Of a stretch of DNA of 64,000 nt, positions 51,101-62,700 are shown piece after piece. The DNA comes from Oreocharis arfaki. Lineage: Eukaryota; Chordata; Aves; Passeriformes; Paramythiidae. The stretch's first letter is position 1. Every line of letters starts with the position of its first letter. The position numbers were made by a program, and so were the translations under genes. The stretch spans positions 62,166 to 126,165 of the forward strand of contig VZRR01009797.1 of the NCBI GenBank assembly GCA_013398015.1, read 5' to 3'. Under the pieces are notes generated by a model. That model ran no database searches and was not told the origin of the DNA. It was given only the letters and a program-made list of their open reading frames with translations.

Positions 51101-54039
51101 CCAGGTAAATTTATTAGCTGGGGTAATTTCACCAGAGAAATTGTTTTGAAGGGGATATGCTCAGTTATTAAACATGAAGGGGAAAACGATAAAAATTGTC
51201 TTCTAAGCAGTAAAAAGCTTCTTAACTGTCCATCGAGATATTCCAGTATACTTGTTTTGGAACTTATACTTGGCACAACTGTAATAATGGATCACATTTA
51301 ACCAGAAAGAGTTAATTTAAGATCAAAGGCTTAATAGCTGGAAGTCAGTGGTTTAAGAATTACAATTCATCTAAATTTTCTAAATTTGAGCAAGAATTTT
51401 ATGTGACTAGGCCTTTAGCTGTACACCTCTGACCAGGCACTGTAACGGCAGTCCAGAGAGAAGTGACCCTATAGTTCCAATCAAAGGTTTTCTGCTGTAT
51501 TTCGCTGTGGAAGGCTCAGACAAGGATGTAATCTCAAACTGTTTCAAAATCTGAAGGGAATCTGACTTTGAAAGAATCACAGGCAGAAGACAGGATGGCT
51601 TAGCTCACAGGGAGCTCTGCACGAGCTTTTCACAAGGCCTGTGTCAAAATGAAAAAGTCCATAAAACATGCACTCTGGAGCTGTTGCATTCCCAGAGGAC
51701 TGGGCTGGAGCAGCTCGTGTGAAACACACACCATTTTCTCCACATGGGCTGTGCACAGCTGCCAGTCCGGAGCTGCAGCGTGTCACCTCCCCTCGATCTC
51801 TGTCAGGGTGTCCAGGGCAGGCTGGCACAGAGGCCACTTGCTCACCTCTGGAGTTTCGCTGCAGGTCGTGGGCCAGCAGGGCCTGTGCCAGCCTGGTCTG
51901 GTGACTCACATCCCTCTCTCCCAGAGCTGCCCCTGCCAATGGCAGGAATTGCCCACCAGTTCACCAGACTAACAGGAAAAGAGCAAAAGTGGATGCAAAC
52001 CTGATGTGGCTGGTTGCGTGCCAAGGCAGGCTTCAATCTTGCTTCCAGGAAAGTCTGCGTAGACATAACAAAGGGCAGCTCTCCCATGCAGTCACAGTCC
52101 TGCCATGGAGCTTACCTCTGTCTGAAAGACAGGAGATTGGTCCTGCTGTCTGGTAATACAATTAGAAATATGCTATTTTCCTCTTGAGCCCTTGAAGATA
52201 CGTGCATGTGTGTGAGAGAGAATAAGCACAGGCAAATGTGACCTTTCTAAATACCTTAGCACAGACTAAGCATTTTATGCTGTTTAAACTGTTCTGTTTT
52301 CTAATTTAAAGAGCAGGGCTTTGGTTCATCGTAATACTATCTTAGAAGAAAAATAAAAAAGGCCCTCAAATTTAGAAAAGTGAAATACATTATAGTCTCG
52401 ATGTTCTGGTGCAGACAAAGCAAAACTAAGTCTTTGCTTGGATTCACAGCCTGAACCTTACTCAGGCCAGATTGCAGCAACAGTGTGAGTGAGAGCAAGT
52501 TAGTCCTTTATCTATGCTTCTAGCATACCTATATCATAAAACTTGAGTGGCTCACCTTCCTTTCCCCCTCAAGAGAGCAGAGAGAAAAGCACAAATATCC
52601 TGGGAAAAATGTAACAAGAAATGTGTAAAATGTAAAGTATTTTCACAGACTATATTTGGACTATTTTAGACTACAGTTTGACTGTTTTCTGAGTGCCAGG
52701 AATTTTATGAATGAACTCTTTATGGTGATCAACCAATAAACCTCTAATACTTAGAGGCTTTAATTACTGCTGTGGTTTTTTTCTTTTTTTTTTTTTTTTA
52801 GCGTTTCATTTCAAACACCTCCAGCAGGACAGTGTAGATCAGAGAGCTTGGACCTTTGTGAACGTTATTGCTCTTACTTGTGGCTCATCTCTATTACCCA
52901 ACCATAAAATTCAGTGTCAATATTTCTGAGACAACGTGTACTTTTTTTATTGTTGGTCACGTGATAATCTATTATTCCTCTGTACCAGGAGCTATCTGTA
53001 ATGATGCATAATAGGACTATTTTAGACCACACAGCAGGAGGAAGTGCATATATAAATCATTCTCCACACCACCACTGTCTTTTGGGGAGAACAGAGAGCA
53101 TACTTTAATAGTGATTGTAGAGAATACTAGCACTTTGTGGGAGGTAACGTGTAGAAGAAACATAGTTTATTCTCAGGAACACACAATACCTCAAATAGAC
53201 TGCTAAGTGGTATTTCTTCTGGTTAGCTGGCAAGGCTTGCTGGTTCCCTAAGAATAATAGAAATGCCCTTCATTCTTGGGCCACTCCTAGGGCAGTGGTT
53301 ATTGCAGCTGGATAGGTCTGTTTCTAGAGCTCATCTCCTTGTTCCCATCCCTGTAGTCCTGCTACTGTAATTAATCTTCAGTAATGAGGTAAGATCTCCC
53401 ACCGAGGCACCAAAACTTTGTCCAAGGGACATGAGAACCTCTCCTCTAGTTGGAAAGGCCGAGAGGAACAAAACTTGTCCTCAATCCACCCACAGCGATG
53501 CCTTGCCTAACCAGAGTGCTGCATTAAAGGCACATGATGTTGGAGCAACTCTGGCTTAGACCTCTGTTTCTTGGAGCACCCTGGGAATAGATCCAGAAAT
53601 ACTCCCTAGCACTCTAAGTTCAAATTTTCCTCCAGTAAATGAGAGCAAACCTGCTGCTCTCCTCCGTCTCTGAATGTAGTGGCATGGGAAAAACTCAACT
53701 GCAGCATGTTGAGCATGATGTGTGGTTGCATGTCAGAGTACAGTCTGGGCCCTGGAGCCCATTTCCAGAGCTCATCTGCAGCATCTGTTTGGGAGACAAG
53801 TGAAACAACATGATTGCTTCCAGCAATTAGTGGTTTAGGAATTTCTCACATCGGAGGCTGCATCCAGACTTCCGTGTTTAATCTGTCCTCCATAGGTTTG
53901 TCTACAGTGCACCCTTATCTCCCTCAAACACTTCTGCAATAAGTTCTCATTGCTCATCAGATGGTAGCTGTTCCACAGACCTCATCATGCTGCACTACCT
54001 TCCATGCACTTAAATGGTGCTATCAAGGACGACATAAGC
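45178..54039. other. Unassigned non-coding stretch
   Basis: No gene or clear mobile element is recognised. Open frames reach 140 codons (46134-46556, minus) and 120 codons (51577-51939, minus). Both lie in slightly GC-richer patches with overlapping frames on the other strand, which argues against coding. Homopolymers include 17 A at 47830-47846 and 16 T at 52784-52799. The part just before 54.04 kb could belong to the neighbouring CR1 but is not recognisable. Confidence 0.5.
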
Positions 54040-54302
54040 AGATGCGTGGATAGTTTCCAAGCTATGAGCACATCAGATATTTATACAGTGGCTTGACAAC
54101 ACTTTCTGTCCTGTCCTCTGCTCCTTTCTCAATAGTTCATCATATCTTATTTGCCTTTCTGACTGCTGCTGAGCACTGAACTGGCACTTTCAGAAAGCTA
54201 TTCACAATGACATCACTTTCAATAATGTAATAAAATAAAATTTAGAACTGTCATAAGCTTTTCCTGGACTATTTCGGTTTGATTATACTTCCCACTATTA
54301 CT
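54040..54302 (-). mobile_element. Ancient CR1 LINE fragment, part 1
   Basis: Reverse-oriented CR1 ORF2 C-terminal sequence of an old subfamily, matched at the nucleotide level from memory. Recognisable blocks on the plus strand are TTTATACAGTGGC, TTTCTGTCCTGTCCTCTGC, TCAATAGTTCATCA, GACTGCTGCTGAGCACTGA and GCTATTCACAATGAC, in the order found in CR1. Divergence is high, much higher than in the CR1 at 18.3 kb. Similarity fades near 54302 and resumes about 740 bp further on. Confidence 0.75.
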
Positions 54303-55046
54303 ACTGGAGGCTGGAGAGCATTTTTGGCACACGGTAGACTTTTTTCATAGATACTTCCTTTATCACCAGCCCTTCAAGTGGCTTGTGCAGCTGGCATGGA
54401 TTGTGACTCTTATTCTTGGGATGTTCTGGAACAACATATTGTGAGTTTGTGTCCTGCAGAAGCACCCAGTAGCTGTGGCATATTCAAGAGACAGTTTGTT
54501 CTGTCTTTTGCTGCACTATTAACCTGCCCTACTCTCTAGAATATCTCCTACTCCCACCAGTACACCTACATTCTTAACTCATGGACAGTAAAATGTTCTC
54601 TTCAGATGGGAACCCAGTTCATAAATCTGTGTGTGAATATTTCCAGCACATCAGACTTGATATTTTACAAAAACATGCAGATTTACAGCCATATTTTATG
54701 CAAACATACACAGATCATTAATATACGAATTTCATTAGTCTCTTGATTGGGTCTAGACAAAACAAGGATCTCTTCAAGGGATACAATGAGAAGAGTTCAT
54801 TATGCATATGCAGTTAAGTGGGATAAGATCTGTAAGCAAAGCTAGTATCTTTCATTAGACAACTGGTGCAGTTTGAAATACTCCTTGGGTATTTAGATCT
54901 GAAAGAAAAACCTCAGCTTTAAAAGCCAAAGACAAGCACAGACCAATTGTTCAGAATTTAGTTAAATATGTATCAATTAGATAATCTCTTAGAAAATGAC
55001 AGCTGGTATCAGTGAAACAGAGGTAGAGTACCACTAGAAAATGTAG
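54303..55046. other. Unidentified sequence splitting the ancient CR1
   Basis: About 740 bp lie between two CR1 pieces that would be nearly adjacent in the element. I recognise no repeat family, coding frame or terminal inverted repeat in it. The CR1 sequence around the break seems present in diverged form on both sides (GATTATACTTCCCACT near 54281 and GTTATTTTTTCCTCA near 55054), which could be a target duplication. Its right part, 54789 onward, is also present in copy at 58.9-59.6 kb. Confidence 0.45.
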
Positions 55047-55053
55047 AGTTAGG
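54789..55053. repeat. Donor segments A and C of the 59-kb mosaic
   Basis: These contiguous 265 bases occur again as two separated pieces. Segment A (54789-54894) matches 58947-59052 with 3 mismatches in 106 bases. Segment C (54896-55053) matches 59412-59569 with no mismatch in 158 bases. In the copy they are pushed apart by about 360 bp of other duplicated sequence. Both are in the same orientation. Confidence 0.95.
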
Positions 55054-55680
55054 GTTATTTTTTCCTCAGCACTTGGCTTTTATCAACATTGAATTTCATT
55101 TGCAATTTTATCACCCTGTCTCTCCAGTAATGTGAAAGCTTTCTGCTGCTCTTCACAGCTCGCTGTAGATCTGATTATTCTGAATAACTTTGCCATCAGC
55201 AACCTTTATCACCTCACTATTTCTTGCATTCACAAGATGATTTACATTAAGTATCCCTACAACCTTCTTTATTAAACAATAATGGCATACTGGCACTGTA
55301 TGGCACTACAGCCATAGTCTGTGCCATACTCATCATCAAGCTTTTGTAAATTCTGAAGTAAAAGCAATTTTCATGAAGATGGCCATCACAAAATGACCTA
55401 GTTTTTTGAGTACTTGAGAAAGTTTGAGGAAGGATTCACTTGACAGTCCTACTTAAAAATGAAATGAAAGCCAGGAAACTTGGGAATGCTGTACAGCTCG
55501 CCTGGAAAATGCTTGCTTATGTCTGGTGAAGATCTATCCAAATGTATTTTCTGCTTTTAATTATGTATCACATTCTGTAATTTTTCAAAGACCGTTACAA
55601 AATACTTTCTTTTTTACTCTGAGCTGTAAATTTATTGACCTGTACCTCCCTAACTTGTGAGCCAGCCACTACACCTGCTG
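55047..55680 (-). mobile_element. Ancient CR1 LINE fragment, part 2
   Basis: CR1 ORF2 resumes in reverse orientation. Plus-strand blocks TTTATCAACATTGAATTTCA, TTTTATCACCCTG, GCTCTTCACAGC, TTTGCCATCAGCAACCTTTA and TCACCTCACTATT lie in CR1 order. The last two correspond to the RT catalytic region read backwards, where FADD would be. Similarity is poor between about 55260 and 55540. It returns weakly around 55610-55665, where TTTATTGACCTGTACCTCCC resembles the RT segment that encodes the LTG-NYRP-like region. The element is far too decayed to encode a protein. Confidence 0.65.
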
Positions 55681-55730
55681 ATTTAGAGCCTGGTACCAGG
55701 GTGAGCTTTAGTGGAATTGCATCTGCTGTG
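55544..55730. repeat. Donor segment B of the 59-kb mosaic
   Basis: These 187 bases recur at 59047-59233 with a single mismatch, in the same orientation. The segment covers the right end of the ancient CR1 and some unassigned sequence beyond it. In the copy it is joined directly to segment A through a shared GTATTT. Confidence 0.95.
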
Positions 55731-56816
55731 CTTTCAGATCTGACTTTGATTTGAACACTGGCCAAACAGAGGTATGGAGGTTTTGTTTACAGTAATTTCC
55801 TATACTTTAGAGTGGAAGAAAAAAAAAAATCTATTCAGCAGTAAATAAATGACTTGCAGCATGGCTTGACTGTTCTGGCAGGAAATGCAATTTCATGATT
55901 GGTCATAGTATAGCCACATGAGATTTGTCTGGATTTCGGCCAAATATTTAACATAGTCTACATATATTTTTGGAATCCAAAAAGTCATTATTTAAATGCT
56001 GTAATCTGTACTTCAGATAGAATAATGTGCCTGACAAGCATGGTAGACAGTTGGAAAATACTAATTATCATTATTTTCAGTTTCTTTAAGATTCAATAAT
56101 TATTTTTCTGGAATTTCTTTGCCTTTCAAATTTTGTATTAAAAGTTTGGGAAATATGAGAACTGTTATTTTTCACTCTTACCATGGAAAGATGAATTCTT
56201 AAAGACATAATAAATAAGCCATCAGGGACAGTACACTGCAGACCTTGAATCTGTCTGTCCCTGGGCTCTACCCTTTCCATGTTTGTCTCCTGCAAGGGGA
56301 ACAATAGATGGGCACCTTTCCAAAACATTCCCTACTTGGCAGCAAAATAAGACTTCACCCAGTGTGCAGATCGATGCCATGCCCTCTAGGTTACAACAGC
56401 TGGAAATGTTAATCCTTGATTATTATCAGCGGGCAGCTGAATTAAGACCTCACTGAAATAAAGGAGGAAACTGATGTTGCTCAGTACCACAGGGCTATGC
56501 CCTCTGTTAATCCATACTGTGTCTGTCTATAGCAGACAACAAGTGCAGAGATCCTGAATATTTTCCCCACTATGGTCATTCCAATACTGAAAGCCAACAC
56601 GTTAAGTCAGCGTAATATTCACTTAAAGCTCATATAACCTAATGTGAGACTGAACTGAATTATGTTGCAGCATGTAAGTTTGCCCCTAAACATTTCTACG
56701 TGTAGATTTGCCCTTTACCCTTAAGCATTTCCACATTGGTTACTCCCTCTTCAGCTTCTGCAGGTTTTTTTAGGACCATATCATGTAGGAAATTATTTTA
56801 TAATAAAAACCAGAGT
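55731..56816. other. Unassigned non-coding stretch
   Basis: No gene or repeat recognised. The only long frame is 80 codons on the minus strand at 56086-56328, without family resemblance. Confidence 0.55.
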
Positions 56817-57358
56817 GGACAGCAGGTCGAGGGAGGTGATTCTGCCTCTCTGCTCCACTCTGCTGCGACCCCCACCTGGGGTCCTGAGTGCAAGCAAGAC
56901 CTATTGGAGCATGTCCAGAGGAGGGCCACGAAAGTGATCAGAGGATGGAACAAATCTTCTATGCAGACAGGCTGAGAGAGTTGGGGCTGTTCAGCCTGGA
57001 AAACAGAAGGTGCCAGGGAGACAGTGTAGCACGGTCTAGTACATACTGGAGACCTTCAAGAGAGCTGGAGAGGGACTTTTTACAAGGACATGTTACAGGA
57101 CAAGGGGGAATGGCTTTAAACTGAAAGAGAGTAAATTCAGAGCAGATAAAAAGAATTCAATTTTTTACAGTGAGGGAGGTGAGACACTGGAGAGAGAAGT
57201 GGTAGATGCCCCATCCCTGGAAACATTCACTGTCAGTTTGGATGGGACTCTGAGCAACCTGACCTGATGATGTTGAAGATGTCCCTGCTTATTGCAGGAG
57301 GAGGTGGAACTACATGACCTCTAAAGGCCCCTTTCAACCCAAACCCTTTATGTCATTT
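56817..57358 (+). mobile_element. CR1 LINE, 5'-truncated 3' half
   Basis: Sense-orientation CR1. It starts at the GACAGCAGGTCGAGGGAGGT block, with frames reading SRSREVILPLCSTLLRPPPG-like sequence once shifts are ignored. After a deletion of the segment around the usual W-APQYKKDM motif it continues with LEHVQRRATKVIRG and then RLRELGLFSLENRR. The 3' untranslated region follows, with TGATGTTGAAGATGTCCCTG and CCTTTCAACCCAAACCCTTT near the end. The terminal ATTCTATG octamers are almost lost. Several frameshifts and deletions show it is inactive. The small frames at 56736-57124 are parts of it and not host genes. Confidence 0.93.
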
Positions 57359-58378
57359 AAAAAAATTAAATGGAAAATGTTGAAGAACAAGTGTAGCTTT
57401 CAGGGTATTTTTCATGGAAGGTAGAAGGCAATATTATCTCACTCTTGTCACTGAAAACCTTAAGTCTCATTGCTTTAACTTACATAAATAAATAAGTAGT
57501 TTGTCAGAACTTTACCGCTTTGCAGGGGGGTTTTAGGAGTCATAAAAGAAAAGAAGTAGTTTGGTGTCCATAGCGTGAAAAAATTATTAGCTTCCAGATG
57601 CCTATTTTTCTTACAAGTTAAACATATTTTTTTGAGATATATTCAAAAGGCAAGATAGAAACATGCATGGTAATAGCTAAGAAAAATGTTGTCAGATTCT
57701 GCTGACCATATTTAGACAGTGTTTTGCTCTGGATTCGGGTCCAGTCAAAAAAAGGGCTATGTGTCTAAATCTAGGAGTGTGAGAAAAGATCTTGTTCATC
57801 TTTCGTGAAAACAGGAGTCTCATAAATATTACAAATGCCTTGCCATTCTATTTGTCAAGAACAGAAGAAATGAGGCTACTCTAAACCTGGGAAAAGGGTA
57901 GATATTATAAAGTGGAATTGTATTTTATTTTACTTAGTTATCAAGGAAATAGATTGCATTTTTTTATGTCTCTTTCCCAAGATAAGATGATGGAAACTTT
58001 AAAGAACAGATGGAAATTTGTTTTGATAGGATATAATTAAGGATCAGGAAAAAACTAATCTGGATTTAAATAGCTTAAAGATGTTGTTGAATATATTATT
58101 ACAAGAAAATATTAAACTGCAATGCAAGTCAGAGAGTCTTTGAAAGAAGCCCAAGAACTCCAATCTGTGAGCAGTCATACTGAAAATTGGTGCATTAGGG
58201 AGATAATGCATATAAATTTATGCCAAAATTATTTTTAAAATTTTGTTTGCAAGATTTGACCCTGGGAAATTCACCAGTCGAGTCTTTCTGGTTCAGCTTC
58301 ATCTCCATCATCTCTCAGGTCTTGATTTAGTGAAACTACAATTAAAACCCCCATGACCTGAAAAGTCAAATGTTCTTT
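57359..58378. other. Unassigned non-coding stretch
   Basis: AT-rich sequence with no recognisable gene, repeat end or long frame. Confidence 0.55.
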
Positions 58379-58497
58379 TATATGTGTATATATCTGCCTA
58401 TCTATAAATCTGTCTGGGTTATGTGTGCTTATAATATATATGCATATATTAAATATGCATGTTTTATATATATATATATTAAATATGTATAAAGGTA
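58379..58497. repeat. TA-rich low-complexity stretch
   Basis: Mixed TA, TATC and TATG runs, including (TA)n at about 58464-58480. A short hairpin-like motif GCATAT-ATTAA-ATATGC lies at 58442-58458. It is probably a decayed microsatellite. Confidence 0.7.
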
Positions 58498-58699
58498 AGT
58501 GTGTACCTGTGTGGTTTGCTGAGCAGAACTGGCTTGTTGAGTTGTGGGACATAAGAACCATCTTGTTTCAGAGCTTCCCGAGTACATGAGCATATCCTGA
58601 AAGTTAGTACAAGGCTGATATTTCCAGCTGCGTGTGAGATTCTGTTGTGTGAGACAGACCCTGACTGAGAGGTCAGTGCGCTGTCACGTACCCCGCTCG

Positions 58700-58867
58700 T
58701 TCTGTAGGTAAGAATGTATCACTTCTCTACCGAAAGCTTTCAGTAAAACCACGGTGAATATGACATTGAATTTTTGGTAGATTTGTTTTCTTCTAAGGGG
58801 TGGATGTGTGGATACATGAGGGCAAAGAGCTTGGTTCCTTTTACTTTTGCCATGGTGAGGTGTTTGA
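58700..58867. repeat. Donor segment D of the 59-kb mosaic
   Basis: These 168 bases are repeated without mismatch at 59246-59413 in the same orientation. Twelve bases upstream of each copy align without gaps but with 4 differences (58688-58699 against 59234-59245), so the duplication may start at 58688 with a diverged edge. A 72-codon minus-strand frame here (58740-58958) is repeated in the copy simply because the DNA is. Confidence 0.95.
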
Positions 58868-58945
58868 GGAATAAAGGTGCAAAATTTAAGGGCAGTTTGT
58901 AATGGATGCTTCTAGGGTTGGTTGGGGGCGTTTTTGTGCTTTTTT

Positions 58946-58946
58946 N
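58946..58946. other. Single N, left edge of mosaic block
   Basis: One undetermined base follows a T run. The sequence changes here from the end of the D-containing stretch to copied segment A. It looks like a contig join. Confidence 0.8.
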
Positions 58947-59569
58947 AGAAGAGTACATTATGCATATGCAGTTAAGTGGGATGAGATCTGTAAGCAGAGC
59001 TAGTATCTTTCATTAGACAACTGGTGCAGTTTGAAATACTCCTTGGGTATTTTCTGCTTTTAATTATATATCACATTCTGTAATTTTTCAAAGACCGTTA
59101 CAAAATACTTTCTTTTTTACTCTGAGCTGTAAATTTATTGACCTGTACCTCCCTAACTTGTGAGCCAGCCACTACACCTGCTGATTTAGAGCCTGGTACC
59201 AGGGTGAGCTTTAGTGGAATTGCATCTGCTGTGGTATCCTCCTCATTCTGTAGGTAAGAATGTATCACTTCTCTACCGAAAGCTTTCAGTAAAACCACGG
59301 TGAATATGACATTGAATTTTTGGTAGATTTGTTTTCTTCTAAGGGGTGGATGTGTGGATACATGAGGGCAAAGAGCTTGGTTCCTTTTACTTTTGCCATG
59401 GTGAGGTGTTTGATCTGAAAGAAAAACCTCAGCTTTAAAAGCCAAAGACAAGCACAGACCAATTGTTCAGAATTTAGTTAAATATGTATCAATTAGATAA
59501 TCTCTTAGAAAATGACAGCTGGTATCAGTGAAACAGAGGTAGAGTACCACTAGAAAATGTAGAGTTAGG
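58947..59569. repeat. Mosaic block of shuffled local duplications
   Basis: The 623 bases between two single Ns are built from copies of nearby sequence. In order they are segment A (58947-59052, from 54789-54894), segment B (59047-59233, from 55544-55730), about 12 diverged bases, segment D (59246-59413, from 58700-58867) and segment C (59412-59569, from 54896-55053). Identity is 97% for A, over 99% for B and 100% for C and D. A and C are neighbours at the donor site but separated here. The A/B junction shares GTATTT and the D/C junction shares GA. An assembly artefact, an unmerged haplotype or a real complex rearrangement would each fit. The 117-codon minus-strand frame over it (59098-59451) is not a gene. 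Confidence 0.95.
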
Positions 59570-59570
59570 N
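59570..59570. other. Single N, right edge of mosaic block
   Basis: One undetermined base follows the last base of copied segment C. The sequence beyond it is unrelated to what follows segment C at the donor site, so this is probably a contig join. Confidence 0.8.
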
Positions 59571-59642
59571 CTTGTGTAAGCAAGGCAATCTCTCAAAAGA
59601 TTGGTAGTAGCCAGACCCAGCCCTCTCCCCTGCACTAAAATA

Positions 59643-59702
59643 TGACACAGGCGGGATTTGAATGAGCGAGTGCAGGAGACAATCCACTACACTGCTGCCC
59701 TT
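59643..59702 (-). pseudogene. tRNA-like fragment, possibly SINE-derived
   Basis: The minus strand reads GGGCAGCAGTGTAGTGGATT, in which AGTGTAGTGG matches the A box region of valine-type tRNAs. About 20 bases later comes ATTCAAATCC, one change from a good B box (GTTCAAATCC). In a tRNA the two boxes lie about 33 bases apart, so some 13 bases, including much of the anticodon arm, appear to be missing. The presumed acceptor strands do not pair. It could be a decayed tRNA pseudogene, the head of a tRNA-derived SINE, or chance. Confidence 0.3.
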
Positions 59703-62700
59703 GGTGGCTTACAGAGAGCAGAAGACCCTGGTGGAGGATCAGCCCTGGGCTCTCTCTGCCCTGTGTCCTGGAGCTGGGCTTTGGAGTGATGTCCCTGTTC
59801 CTGCTGGTTTGCCTCAGGCAATCGGCCTCACCGCTTCCCACAGGGAGCCTACCCTGCGGTCTGCACACACCAACCAGCCAGCAGTACTATTTGCTTATGG
59901 GATTCCTCCCTGCACATCAGGGTGTACTGTTTCCTCACCCAAGCCAGTACTACTCTTGCTGTGCTCAGAACCACTTCAGGGAACTGAGCTCTCCAAAATA
60001 AGGCTCTGAGAAAAAAGCAAAATTTTGCATTCCCTACCCTGAAATCATACATTAATTTCCTCCTTCCCCCCCTCTCCCCCACAACATGTGTTTGTCACTT
60101 GTGCTGTGTCCCCTGCCACTCTCACTAGGATGAGTCCTGGTTAAAGAAGGTCCCACATTCTCTAAGACATCTTCTTTTAATCCCTTACCTTCCTTAACTC
60201 ACTCACCCCTGCAGCTGGGCATGTACAGGGCTGTGTTGCTGCTTGATCCCTCATACTGTTTGGTGGCATGGCTTCACGAGTAACTTAATCAGCAAGACTG
60301 AGAGGGAGGAAAACTCAGGAGGGTGGTGGTGGGAACCTAACCCTCAGAATGGGAACCTCTCAAACCAGCTTTGCCAGCAGAGATATTGCAGTATGGAACT
60401 ACACCCCTCGGCACTAGATGCAGTATCCTGAATTTCAGTCTAAAGCTAGAACCTATTTCTCGGCACTGTAAAACAGAGCATGATAACTACAAACAACTTT
60501 CTTTCCTTCTTCTTCTTTTTTTTTTAATAAATCCAAAATGGCTTGTGCTAACAAATCTGCTATATTTTAGACTACATCTTAGAATGGTACAAAAAACATC
60601 AGTCATGAGCTTGTTGAATCTGTTTAATGGAATTATGGCATAGCATCTTATTTCCTTCTTTACTTTTTAAAGGGTCATTTGGTGTTGGTTTGTTTACTAT
60701 AGACAGATGTTGAGGCTAATTAGAAACAAAGAAGCAACCCGTGCCCAGAGGTACATTCTCAATTTACAGAGATGGGACTTCAGGGAAGTCTGCACTAGCA
60801 TATTTCCAACGTGTATGGCAGTATCTTAACCATCAGATCATTCTCGATTTTCCCTCATTCTAGATGAGTATTTTATTACAGCTTAACTTAGATGTATTGT
60901 AGAAAAGTTCACTGATCATCTTTTGTGACTGACAGCAGGCAAAACTGGAAGGCCCGTGATGCCTTGACAATTATGCTCAATAATTTTTTCAGTCTTACTT
61001 TAGATTAAATAACAAAACAAAAGAGTTTCTTAATTCAAACTTTAAAGGCTGATCTATCTCACCAGACTTCTTTTGAATATGCCAGTGGTTGCTTAATGAA
61101 GCATGAATTACTGGTTGTGAAACATGAAGAGATAAAATAAAATCTAAAATGAATAGCACACACCCTCTTGCAGTCAAACAGGAACTAAAGTCTGATTGTA
61201 TTCATAAAGGACAGGATCCTTTTATGTACAAGAGGAATAATTAATTGAAAATTAATTTAATTTTTTTTAGTATATTTATAACTAAGTATATGGCTTGCCA
61301 TTTCATTAAATAAATGAAAACGTCACAACCTGTACCTTGTGTTTATAAACCTATGCACAGATTCAGATGAGTGGTGCAAATGCAAACCTCCTTTCCAGAA
61401 ATCAGCTGTTCCCAGGGGTGGAGAACATCATCACATGTACTTGAATGGTTGGTTTGTCACTGCTGGAGGGGATGCCACCAACCCTACTCTTGAAAATAAT
61501 CAGTTTGCCATTTTGGGGAGGCATGGGGAGGGTATACTGAGCCACAGTCCCTTTTGTGATGGGTTCTTGTTGCAGGGAAGGAAAGTCACCTTGCAGCCTC
61601 TGTGTAATTCATTAAAAATTTGAACTAATTTTGAAAATAATTTGCCACTCTCTTAAACGACACGTCCTTCTCTGGTAGTCCAGGACTCCAGTCTGGGCTG
61701 CCCATCATCTCTGTCATGCATATTCAGGAGGTTCTTGCTTTGCTGCTTTCTAACCTGCTAGTTTTGGACCAATTGCAATTTACAAATCCCAACTCACTGC
61801 GTAAAAGATTACCACATCAGGCCAGTTTTTAGGGTTGCTTTTATGTTGAACTTGATTGTGCTTTTAACAGTAGCTGCTACAGAGAGATTTTGATCTTGCC
61901 TTGAGTCTATAGACATACTGTTTTTATTATATTTGGTAAATCAAGTGTTTTCATAGGTTAGATCTGAAAGGTTCCCACATGTATTGCCTAGTTTCATTCT
62001 CAGACTTTGCTGAAGGTAACTCAAGAAGAGGGGTGAGCAGGTTGAAGGGACAGCAGACCTGTCATGTGTTTCTGTGGCTCCAGGAAGGCTGTGACCACTC
62101 AGGGAGCACCAGGAAAAGGTTCAGCTGCCAGGGCCAGGCACTCTTCTGGCAGACCTCTGCCACGCATGTGTGTTGCACCTTGGCCCCTGCTCCTTCTTCT
62201 GTTCTCCCACAGCTGCTCTGAACATTATCTGGGTCTTTGTGAGCTGAAACCCATGCCCAAATCTCCTTTTCCCTGTTTGAAGCTAAGTCCAGGTCCAGGA
62301 GGAAATTTAACTTGCCCCCGATGCTTCAACAGCCTGATCTCCTTCAAATCAATGGAAAATAAAAATTGTGGAGCCCTCTCTTTTCACAGCTCCATGTGGT
62401 GTGAAAGAACAACTTTAGGAAAGCTGCAAAATAAAAAACAAATTTTATTTCACAAAATGGATACTGCTTCATTCTCATTTTTCTTTCTTCTCCTTCTGTA
62501 CATTGTTTAATTCCTTGCATTTCCTGCGAGACTTAGCATTTGTTGACAGCAAACATCCTCTGCTTACCTGAAAATCCTCAGGGCCATGATCACTTCTAAG
62601 TTCAGCCTCCCTGAGAGTTTAAAGCCTCTCCGGTTTTGAAGTTACATGAAAATATCAGCATATTTTAATTAATGCTGTTAAAACACTCAGCAGCAGCTAA

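Noticed and set aside
61339..61623. 94-codon frame with a Cys/Lys-rich start, considered as an EGF-like exon
   Set aside because: The cysteine pattern fits no EGF or related domain and there are no convincing flanking splice signals.
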